From contig QHQA01000055.1 in assembly GCA_003219695.1 (NCBI GenBank), positions 1 through 40,483 on the forward strand: DNA of 40,483 nt, given 5' to 3'. Source of the DNA: Verrucomicrobiota bacterium (lineage in GTDB: Bacteria; Verrucomicrobiota; Verrucomicrobiia; Chthoniobacterales; UBA10450). Both the position numbers and the translations under genes were made by a program. Below the pieces are notes generated by a model that saw only the letters and a list, made by a program, of their open reading frames with translations, ran no database searches and was not told where the DNA came from. Positions 15,565 through 21,495 of the stretch are shown here, piece by piece (position 1 is the first letter of the stretch; each line of letters begins with the position of its first letter).

Positions 15565-16140
15565 CTACTGATTTCGATCAGCACGGCGCATCAGCGCGTT
15601 CGCTGGTAATATCGGATCGAGAACCTTGCGCGCGCTTTCAACGCCCACTACCGGCAGCTTGGCGGGGTCAAGCAATCCGATCTGAACCAGCACCGACGCC
15701 TGGTCCCAGTAAATGTGCTCGTGAGCCAGCTTGCCGTCTCTGAACCGGACGATTGCGACAAGCGGAACCTCCACACGTTTTCCCGTCGGAGGAATTCCTG
15801 GCAACATCCAGTCCATCGGAATGCTGTGAGTGAACTTGAATACCATTTCGTCCACTATTTGGTCTTCGCCGATTGTTCGCGAAACCGGCGTCATCTCAGT
15901 GTCCGGTGGCATCTGCGGAATGAAACGTTTCGAGTAAAACTCTCGCAATTCGTCCCGGCCGACCCCGCCGGTTAGCACTGGAATGTGATTCACGTAAGCG
16001 TCTTCGACCATCGTGGCGAGCGTGTCCTCAGTGTTGCGCGTCGAAAACTCATACTGCACATGCTCGTCCCAGAGGTCGCTTAACCGTTGCTGAGCAGGGG
16101 TCAGACTTATGTTCCGATCTGTGCCTTCGAGCTTGGCCAT
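15565..16140 (-). CDS. SnoaL-like / NTF2-fold protein
   Basis: The 191-residue protein has the SnoaL/NTF2 pattern: an N-terminal helix LSDLWDEHVQYEFSTRNTEDTLATMV, VNHIPVLTGGVGRDELREFYSKRFIPQMP, then beta strands DEMVFKFTHSIPMDWMLPGIPPTGKRVEVPLVAIVRFRDGKLAHEHIYWDQASVLVQIGLL. This is the form seen in ester-cyclase-like and hydrolase-associated members; catalytic activity cannot be inferred. ATG 16140 has GAGGAG upstream. It lies between the carbonic anhydrase (42 bp) and globin (44 bp) genes. Confidence 0.85.
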   Translation of the reverse strand: MAKLEGTDRNISLTPAQQRLSDLWDEHVQYEFSTRNTEDTLATMVEDAYVNHIPVLTGGVGRDELREFYSKRFIPQMPPDTEMTPVSRTIGEDQIVDEMVFKFTHSIPMDWMLPGIPPTGKRVEVPLVAIVRFRDGKLAHEHIYWDQASVLVQIGLLDPAKLPVVGVESARKVLDPILPANALMRRADRNQ

Positions 16141-16182
16141 AAACTCCTCGCTTTACGAAAGGTATTTTCTAAACGCGATCTA

Positions 16183-16950
16183 CTATTTTTCCTCGAGAAA
16201 AGTCACAGATCCGGTGTCGAGGCTGTAATAGCCGCCGATCACGCGCACTTCTCCAGAATCAACTTTCGGCTTGAGAATGGGCGTGGATGAGCGCAGCGCT
16301 TGCACGACATTTTTCACGTTTGCTTCCACAGTTGCCTCGAGGTCGCCTTTGACTGTGGCCTCGACTGCCGGTCGGATCGCGTTGACCAACGATTGAATAT
16401 GTGCGGGCGCTTCAGTTTTGGCAGCGATGGTGTCCTTCGCTGCTTTGACGGCGCCGCAACGCTGATGTCCAAGCACAACGATTAGCCGAACCGCCAGGTG
16501 ATCCACCGCATACTCGACGCTTCCCAGGTTTTCGTCGTTCATCACGTTGCCTGCGACGCGCACCACGAATAAATCGCCGAGGCCCTCATCGAAAACAATT
16601 TCGGGCGGGACACGTGAATCGGAGCAACTGACGATGGCCGCAAACGGATGCTGACTCTTCGTCAGTTCTCCGCGCCGTTTCGCTGCCTGCTCAGCGGTCA
16701 TTCCCAGGAAAATCATGCCGGCGTTTGCATAGCTGTTCGTCGCCATGTGCTTTCTTTCGTCGGCAGATTCATGCGGATGCTGCGCGTTACCCGCAGTGAA
16801 ACGGCCATTGCCTTCCTTCAACCGCGAAATTGCCTCAGCCGGAGAAACGATCGGTTGATCCGGATGCGCGGGATCAGCGGCTCGGGCAAAGCGGTGTCCG
16901 CCAAGCAAACTGACCACGATGAAGCAACAGACGATTTGCGACTTTCTCAT
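16183..16950 (-). CDS. Exported beta-class carbonic anhydrase
   Basis: The 255-residue product starts with a Sec signal peptide (MRKSQIVCCFIVVSLLGGHRFARA), so it should act in the periplasm, interconverting CO2 and bicarbonate. Zinc ligands are visible as Cys in SCSDSRVPPE and His plus Cys in GHQRCGAV; the Asp-Arg dyad (SDSR) is kept. EAISRLKEGNGRF at the start and GGYYSLDTGSVTF at the end are typical. ATG 16950 is chosen because the longer frame (to 17016) would bury the signal peptide. It heads the run carbonic anhydrase, SnoaL-like, globin, MOSC. Confidence 0.93.
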   Translation of the reverse strand: MRKSQIVCCFIVVSLLGGHRFARAADPAHPDQPIVSPAEAISRLKEGNGRFTAGNAQHPHESADERKHMATNSYANAGMIFLGMTAEQAAKRRGELTKSQHPFAAIVSCSDSRVPPEIVFDEGLGDLFVVRVAGNVMNDENLGSVEYAVDHLAVRLIVVLGHQRCGAVKAAKDTIAAKTEAPAHIQSLVNAIRPAVEATVKGDLEATVEANVKNVVQALRSSTPILKPKVDSGEVRVIGGYYSLDTGSVTFLEEK

Positions 16951-17054
16951 GCTGCGATTTATGAAGGGATTGGGTTGTTTGTTCAATTCGAAAGTCAGAT
17001 GAGCCGATTCAACCAAGGAATGACAGCTTCGCAGCCATCGTAGCTCGCTGCGCG

Positions 17055-17101
17055 ATTCACTTTTCCTTGTGAATTACGAGCCGATTCCTGTAGAAATCGG
17101 C
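17055..17101 (-). terminator. Two hairpins after the EVE-like gene
   Basis: GCCGATT (17080-17086) pairs with AATCGGC (17095-17101) just 5 bp after the minus-strand stop, and ATTCAC (17055-17060) pairs with GTGAAT (17069-17074) next to it. On the minus strand the second loop reads AAGGAAAA and no T-run follows. They may also mark the edge of the accessory region. Confidence 0.5.
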
Positions 17102-17105
17102 CACG

Positions 17106-17555
17106 CTAAAAGAATCCGCGGAGGAACGCCGCCGCTTCATCCGAGATGCCGGCAATCTTGTTCGTTGCCTGACGATAGAATTTGAAATTGAGCTCGGTCT
17201 CGGGTCGACCGTCGTTCCAGTTGGAAAAAAGTTTGAGCTCGCTTCGTCCCAGGCGCCGTTTCGCGAGCGCGGTGCGTCTGATGGTGATGCTCACGCGCGG
17301 CGTTTGCTGGGCGATCCCACGTTTCTTTGCGATCGCTTTGGCCGAGGTGACGACGCCGCTCGCGATGAGACCTGGCCCGCCTTCGTTCTCGCTCGCAAAG
17401 ATAAAGATCGTGTCGCCTTTGGCGATGTGCTTGCCACCATACATCGTCTTCTGCGCACTGAACGCGAACGTCTCCGCCCACGGATCGCTAACCTCTGCTT
17501 TGATCGGGAACACCATACTCGTCATTTCGCACCACTGATTTCCCTGGCCTTCCAT
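17106..17555 (-). CDS. EVE/PUA-like domain protein
   Basis: A 149-residue protein with an EVE/PUA-type layout: WAETFAFSAQKTMYGGKHIAKGDTIFIFASENEGGPGLIASGVVTSAKAI resembles the strand-loop pattern of EVE proteins, and the end FKFYRQATNKIAGISDEAAAFLRGFF is a typical C-terminal helix of this group. Such domains often read modified bases in DNA or RNA; no partner nuclease is fused or adjacent. The start may be ATG 17555 or ATG 17525 (MTSMVFPIKAEV). An attC-like site ends 8 bp upstream of ATG 17555, so this may be the last cassette of a small array. Confidence 0.65.
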   Translation of the reverse strand: MEGQGNQWCEMTSMVFPIKAEVSDPWAETFAFSAQKTMYGGKHIAKGDTIFIFASENEGGPGLIASGVVTSAKAIAKKRGIAQQTPRVSITIRRTALAKRRLGRSELKLFSNWNDGRPETELNFKFYRQATNKIAGISDEAAAFLRGFF

Positions 17556-17562
17556 GCGCCAG

Positions 17563-17619
17563 GCCTAACGAACAAGCTCAGCGGCGCGCAAAGCATTCGG
17601 CTGGGCGCGGTTGTTCGGT
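17563..17619 (-). other. attC-like recombination site 1
   Basis: Read on the minus strand, a 57-nt imperfect palindrome runs from ACCGAAC (one mismatch to the attC core RYYYAAC) to GTTAGGC, a perfect GTTRRRY core. The 3' part GCTGAGCTTGTTC-GTTAGGC resembles site 2 at 18581-18648 (GCTGATCTTGTTCTC-GTTAGAC). It sits between two minus-strand genes, exactly where an integron cassette attC would be. Confidence 0.55.
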
Positions 17620-17692
17620 TCCTCTCTACGAGCCATCGTTGAATCGAAAACCACGCTCGTACAGCGCCTTCAAGGCGGTATCATGAAGATCA

Positions 17693-18517
17693 TCAAGTCG
17701 GCGAGTCCCGAGGTTCCAAGGAAGTGGTAGCTGCTCGCCCTGCAAAGGACGTCCAGCGGCGAACTCCGCGGGGGAACTCGATACAGGCAACCAACTGGTC
17801 AGGGTGCACAATCACTTCGGGAAGAGTCCGCACTTCTACACCGCCAAAACGAATACGCGTGCTACAATCGAGGGCCAGAAGTGATCGCCTTTCGGGCTCG
17901 ACCTGCCTTTCTGCCAAACGGACTGCAAGAACAACAGGGAAGTTCGCAACGCGGTGCGCATGCTTTTCGATCAAGTGAGTGATTTCTGGCAGATGTTTCT
18001 CCAAGAAGCCTGCTTCCAAGCGTTCCACGGGCTCGCGGAGAGTTTCCCCATAGGTAAGTGGTGATCGCTCCATTGCGTGGCGAAGCGCGCGCTCATGAAG
18101 GGCACGCTCTTCCAAATCGGACGCCATGGCTTTCAGCTTGGATAGTACTATTCGGAGAGCGGTTACGGTTTCACCATCGGGGTTTCCTGCATAGTTGCGA
18201 GCGTTCCAGTAGCAGATGGAGAAGCTCAGCGGTTTGGCCGCGACGTAGGCATCAGTCACGCCTGCCGAGAATGCTCGAAGTACGCTGTATCCTCCTTCTG
18301 TATCGGAGAATTCCAGGCGTAGCTGCTCGCACCACTTGAGAACCTTCAGAACATCGTTCCATGCATACGGGAGGTCCCCGGTCCCCCAACCGTTGGTTTC
18401 GATGCCCTGCGCATTGATGGCACCGGTGCCGTGATAAACCAAGCAAGATTGCTCAAAAACCTCCCTTGGAAGCGGGAAAAAAATATCGGAGGGATCCGAA
18501 ATTATGACACGATCCAT
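17693..18517 (-). CDS. Possible ADP-ribosyltransferase-fold protein, 3' end probably frameshifted
   Basis: I do not recognise the family of this 274-residue protein with certainty. It shows the spaced H-Y-E pattern of PARP/ART folds: SCLVYHGTGAINAQGIETNGW (His29 in YHGT, then a GI..NG turn), YWNARNYAG (Tyr109) and LPEVIVHPDQL (Glu234, a strand followed by a DPxQ-like turn). No signal or membrane segment is visible. Around residue 247 the reading frame leaves what looks like coding sequence: dropping one base in a G5 run (17770-17774) would continue as AEFAAGRPLQGEQLPLPWNL to a stop at 17626. Attachment-like sites on both sides suggest it is a mobile cassette. A toxin or effector role is only a guess. 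Confidence 0.6.
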   Translation of the reverse strand: MDRVIISDPSDIFFPLPREVFEQSCLVYHGTGAINAQGIETNGWGTGDLPYAWNDVLKVLKWCEQLRLEFSDTEGGYSVLRAFSAGVTDAYVAAKPLSFSICYWNARNYAGNPDGETVTALRIVLSKLKAMASDLEERALHERALRHAMERSPLTYGETLREPVERLEAGFLEKHLPEITHLIEKHAHRVANFPVVLAVRLAERQVEPERRSLLALDCSTRIRFGGVEVRTLPEVIVHPDQLVACIEFPRGVRRWTSFAGRAATTSLEPRDSPT

Positions 18518-18580
18518 GTTGCTCCGGTTTCCCCTTTCCTACAATGCGGCTGTGAGGGACTATGCATCGCGTGGAGAATC

Positions 18581-18648
18581 GTCTAACGAGAACAAGATCA
18601 GCCAGCGCTGGCGAGAACGAGGGTGGCTCGGAATAAGTGTAGTTTAGT
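18581..18648 (-). other. attC-like recombination site 2
   Basis: On the minus strand a 68-nt imperfect palindrome runs from ACTAAAC (one mismatch to RYYYAAC) to GTTAGAC (perfect GTTRRRY). Inner arms CGAGCCA and TGGCTG can pair. Its 3' end GCTGATCTTGTTCTC-GTTAGAC closely matches site 1. It lies upstream of the ADP-ribosyltransferase-like gene, so sites 1 and 2 bound a 1018-bp unit with a single gene in the site orientation. Confidence 0.5.
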
Positions 18649-18949
18649 CATGGGAAAGTGAGGCTGCACAACGGCCAGCGGTGTTTGCAGCGGGGGATCG
18701 GTACAAACAGGGGCATATCAATAGAAGTCGTAGCGCCGGCAGTTTCCTCTGGCAAGCCCAATTGCTCGAGCAGGCGCGCATGATTTTCCAAGTTTCGCAG
18801 GCGAGAAGAATTAAACGAATCGCTACATGAACGAAAAATCGAATGACCTAAATGTGGGCAAGGAAAATCGGATTTCTTCCGAAAATGGCTACAAAAAGGC
18901 GGGTTTCCTAAGTTAAAATCGCTCTGACCGGTATGTGTAAGTATAACGT

Positions 18950-19032
18950 ATCAGCCAGAAGGAGGGCACTGCGCCGGATGCCGGCCAAGGAGCGTAAAAC
19001 AGGCTGCGGCCATCAGGCCTTCCCTGGCTGAT
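18950..19032 (+). ncRNA. Structured 83-nt element (candidate RNA or leader)
   Basis: ATCAGCCAG (18950-18958) pairs with CTGGCTGAT (19024-19032), and AAGG/CCTT extends the stem past a CC bulge. Inside, GCCGG-ATG-CCGGC (18973-18985) is a perfect hairpin, and AAGGAGCGTAAAAC forms an open purine-rich stretch. The strand is not certain; plus is given because a gene starts 19 nt downstream. It matches no RNA family I recognise. Confidence 0.4.
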
Positions 19033-19050
19033 GAAAACTAAGAAACGCGT

Positions 19051-19350
19051 ATGAAAAGAAAAATTCGTTGGTTAAAAACTGTTAGACTTCCGCTCCCGTC
19101 TCCCGCCGAGTGGCGCCCGGTGCGTGAGATTCCAAAAGCAACTCAGATGGGTCGCTACACCACATTCAAAAAAGGAACTGAGACAATTGTCAGCATACGC
19201 GGTTCAAGTCCGCCAATAGTTTCGGTTCCAAGAATTGGCGCTTTGACGCATTTAGCAGAAGGCGAGCACTTCGAATTTATCGAGGAGCCATTGAAGGAAC
19301 AAGCGGATCACGAGGACAAGCTCTTGAAACCACCGATGAAATGTTCGTGA
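19051..19350 (+). CDS. Hypothetical protein of the accessory region
   Basis: A 99-residue product, basic at the N terminus (MKRKIRWLKTVRLPLPSPAEWRPVREIP) and acidic towards the end (AEGEHFEFIEEPLKEQADHED). The middle FKKGTETIVSIRGSSPPIVSVPRIGALTHL looks like beta strands. I know no family. ATG 19051 overlaps the stop of a 7-codon frame starting at 19031 (MKTKKRV), an ATGA arrangement that could couple translation. The gene ends 17 bp before a palindromic recombination-like site (19367-19396). Confidence 0.5.
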   Translation: MKRKIRWLKTVRLPLPSPAEWRPVREIPKATQMGRYTTFKKGTETIVSIRGSSPPIVSVPRIGALTHLAEGEHFEFIEEPLKEQADHEDKLLKPPMKCS

Positions 19351-19366
19351 CCTTTTGCGAAGATTC

Positions 19367-19396
19367 GTCCAACGATAGTTAGGCGTCTCGTTGGAC
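19367..19396. other. Palindromic attC-core-like site
   Basis: GTCCAACGA (19367-19375) and TCGTTGGAC (19388-19396) are perfect inverted copies. Between them is GTTAGGC (19378-19384), another GTTRRRY core. The 18-nt part GTCCAACGATAGTTAGGC matches 14 of 18 positions with 21300-21317. At 30 nt it is too short for a normal attC, so the assignment is tentative. Confidence 0.4.
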
Positions 19397-19528
19397 CTGT
19401 CATACGATGGCTAATTCCAAGACTTGCGGAAAGAAATACAGCAGGTGGACTACACCTGTCAGAGAGGGGAGAGGTGTGCTTCCTCTCACCCCAAAGCAAA
19501 CCCAACTCAAAAGAGAAAGAAGCAGAAA

Positions 19529-20176
19529 GTGAAAGTAAGGAACGCAGTGACACTGAATGAAGAACTCTTTTCTCGACTGAAACAGAAATTTCCCAACCTT
19601 GATGGATGGAAGACCATCGAGACGGCCCTTGAAGCCGGGGAGAATACCCCAGAGAACCTTGCCAAAGCTTTCGAGAAAGCTGGGTTGCCTGCCACGGTAG
19701 CGGCTAGTGTAGGCCAGACCGTTCACGATAATTTCAAACTGGATGAGTGGAAAAGAGTTTTGAACGCAACTGGCTTCTTTGAAACGGATGAGAATACTCC
19801 GGAGAACTTTGCCAAAGCCTTTGAAAAGGCCGGGCTACCTGTTGACGAAGCAAAAACTGCAGGCAGAATCGTCCACGAAAATTTTAAACTGGACGATTTT
19901 ACGAGGATCGTTGCTCCGACCAGACAAGCGACGGTGACACGGACGACTCCAATCCCTTCCACTGCAGGCAATCGTAATTACTACCGTGCGCTGCTGTATG
20001 GAAGTTGGCTGCTGATTGGCATCGCGCTCATATTTACCGGATTCGAAGTCGGCGCGGGCAGCCGCCACGGAGGAACAGCATTTTGGCTTGTTTTGATTGG
20101 TGTACTGCTTGCCTGGTACTGCATCCGGCTAATCAAGAAACATCTACCGCCGGGTGACGATCGGGAAGACATGTAA
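19529..20176 (+). CDS. Protein with tandem 48-residue repeats and two C-terminal membrane helices
   Basis: From GTG 19529 the product has 215 residues; the frame is open up to TTG 19424, and GTG 19547 is also possible. Two similar repeats of about 48 residues fill the N-terminal half: each contains ENTPEN(L/F)AKAFEKAGLP and ends VH(D/E)NFKLD(E/D). The DNA of the two repeats is also clearly related. The C terminus has two membrane helices, YGSWLLIGIALIFTGFEV and AFWLVLIGVLLAWYCI, with a short basic tail. No known family. It is followed 26 bp later by the zinc-ribbon protein gene, probably one transcript. Confidence 0.65.
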   Translation: MKVRNAVTLNEELFSRLKQKFPNLDGWKTIETALEAGENTPENLAKAFEKAGLPATVAASVGQTVHDNFKLDEWKRVLNATGFFETDENTPENFAKAFEKAGLPVDEAKTAGRIVHENFKLDDFTRIVAPTRQATVTRTTPIPSTAGNRNYYRALLYGSWLLIGIALIFTGFEVGAGSRHGGTAFWLVLIGVLLAWYCIRLIKKHLPPGDDREDM

Positions 20177-20202
20177 ACCCAACTCGAATTCAACAACTCG
20201 CC

Positions 20203-21036
20203 ATGCATTTACCGGACCTACAGAGTGTAACATGCGGTAATTGTGGCCATGTGTTTACCCATATGGGCGCGATGGAACGTTGCCCGTCCTGCGGCTATTG
20301 CTCGTACAATGTGGCAGAGTTTGACAAGCAGCTACGACCAGTGATCGAGAGCGCCGCGTACCGCTCGCAGCTCGTCGATGCTCGTTACCCGGAGTATGTC
20401 TCCAATTTCATTTGTGCAGGAATGCTCGCCGAAGCGGCCGGGCGGCAGGCAGACGCCGGCTGGACTTATCTCTTCGCGGCTTGGGTTCTGGATGGCGATG
20501 GAAAAGGCGAGCTTGCCCGAGCATGGCACGGCAAAGCAGCAGATACGTTCGTTGCTCTGCTGGGCGAGGGACAGTTATTTGGAGAGCAGCCGGGGCCATT
20601 CGCAGGGCACCCGGGCGAATTCGAGATCGTCGTGTCCGACTGCTTGCGGCAGGCTGGTCGCTGGGCGGAAGCACTGCAAGTTATAGAGCGAGGTTTGAGC
20701 CGAAGTTATGAGGACGACATTCACAAGAGACTAGCCCGGCAGCGAGCACTTATCCAACGTCGCGACACGGGCCCGGTCCCGGTGAAGTTGACACCGACTA
20801 ACGAATATCAGGAACGACCAGTTAGCATTGAGGAAATCGATGAGCTGATTGGCCCCGCTGAACATGGGTGGCTCGCTATCGAGGCTCGTAGTTTTCGCGA
20901 AAAGTTCAAACCGGGCGACACGGTGATCGAGTTTTGCAACCCGCGGTCGTCATGGCAGGCTCTCGCTGGGAGAGCGGGCTATCAGATTGTTCGCGACGGC
21001 AAGGTCATCGCGACTTTGATAACCGCAATGAATTAG
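20203..21036 (+). CDS. Zinc-ribbon protein of unknown function
   Basis: The 277-residue product begins with a four-cysteine zinc ribbon, CGNCGHVF...CPSCGYC, which recalls DUF2225-type N termini. A helical middle follows (FICAGMLAEAAGRQADAGWTYLFAAWVLD, CLRQAGRWAEALQVIERGL), reading like two TPR-like helix pairs. The C-terminal domain, from about residue 205 (VSIEEIDELIGPAEHGWLA), ends GDTVIEFCNPRSSWQALAGRAGYQIVRDGKVIATLITAMN; I recall this WQxLxGRAGxxxVRDG ending from many small bacterial proteins of unknown role. Neighbours are the repeat/TM protein and, 264 bp downstream, an attC-core-like site. Confidence 0.7.
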   Translation: MHLPDLQSVTCGNCGHVFTHMGAMERCPSCGYCSYNVAEFDKQLRPVIESAAYRSQLVDARYPEYVSNFICAGMLAEAAGRQADAGWTYLFAAWVLDGDGKGELARAWHGKAADTFVALLGEGQLFGEQPGPFAGHPGEFEIVVSDCLRQAGRWAEALQVIERGLSRSYEDDIHKRLARQRALIQRRDTGPVPVKLTPTNEYQERPVSIEEIDELIGPAEHGWLAIEARSFREKFKPGDTVIEFCNPRSSWQALAGRAGYQIVRDGKVIATLITAMN

Positions 21037-21299
21037 CCGCGAGCGAATGACTCACTACTTATGTCTCTTCGAGACTTAGTAACGTTTGCGCAGAACGAAA
21101 TTTCTCGCGGTAACCGCAGACGCAATGGCATACGTGAGTCACGTATAGCAGCCGAGCCGCCCGCCTGTTGGTCGGAGGTGCCTAGCCTCGCCGCTGGCGT
21201 GGCGCGGCAGCGCTGATCGGCTGGCGCCGCCACAGCCCGCGCGTCGAACAAGTTCGTAAACGATGACAGCGGCATTACGCCCGCGCGACGCTTGCAACA

Positions 21300-21317
21300 G
21301 CCTAACGAGAGTTAGAC
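21300..21317. other. Paired attC-core-like motif
   Basis: GCCTAACGAGAGTTAGAC joins a RYYYAAC core to a GTTRRRY core with a 4-nt spacer and matches 19367-19384 at 14 of 18 positions. The two motifs bracket the segment that carries the repeat/TM and zinc-ribbon genes. Confidence 0.4.
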
Positions 21318-21410
21318 GAACGTTCGTAATTAAATGCGAATATTTCTTCGTCCAATTGGGTTGCAAGCAAAGCCGCTGACGTCGTCGCGCCCGGCCGTCG
21401 CGCCCTACCA

Positions 21411-21446
21411 TCACACGTCGTAATACATCGCGAATTCGTACGGGTC
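21411..21446 (-). pseudogene. Relic of a second glutamine synthetase 3' end
   Basis: On the minus strand these bases encode [11 protein letters not shown] and a stop, the same C terminus as the intact glnA ([11 protein letters not shown]) whose stop is 50 bp upstream. Within the ten codons [10 protein letters not shown] the two copies differ at six third positions, all synonymous, so this is an old, once-coding copy rather than a recent duplication. Homology is not evident further upstream. Confidence 0.6.
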
Positions 21447-21495
21447 CGCTTTCGCCAAGGCTACGGCGCGACAAGTGCGGGCAGCATCGCGGCCG

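Larger units (their letters stand above)
18518..19050. other. Gene-poor stretch in the accessory region
   Basis: About 530 bp without a credible protein gene. It contains attC-like site 2 (18581-18648), roughly 300 bp of AT-richer sequence in which I see nothing (18650-18948), and a folded element at 18950-19032. Lower GC than the flanking core genes is apparent by eye. Confidence 0.6.
21037..21495. other. Right edge of the accessory region
   Basis: No intact gene in these 459 bp. It holds GC-rich palindromic sequence around 21190-21235 (GTGGCGCGGC against GCCGCCAC), a GTCGAAC at 21243, the core-like pair GCCTAAC/GTTAGAC at 21300-21317, and a relic of a glnA 3' end at 21411-21446. A minus-strand frame covers 21139-21474 but its composition looks like non-coding sequence. 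Confidence 0.55.

Noticed and set aside
17563..21317. CRISPR array
   Set aside because: The recurring cores are few and irregularly spaced (about 0.8-1.9 kb) with genes between them; no cas gene is present.
21139..21474. Minus-strand frame of 111 residues downstream of glnA
   Set aside because: It is not in the frame of the glnA relic and has the Arg-rich composition of GC-rich non-coding DNA.
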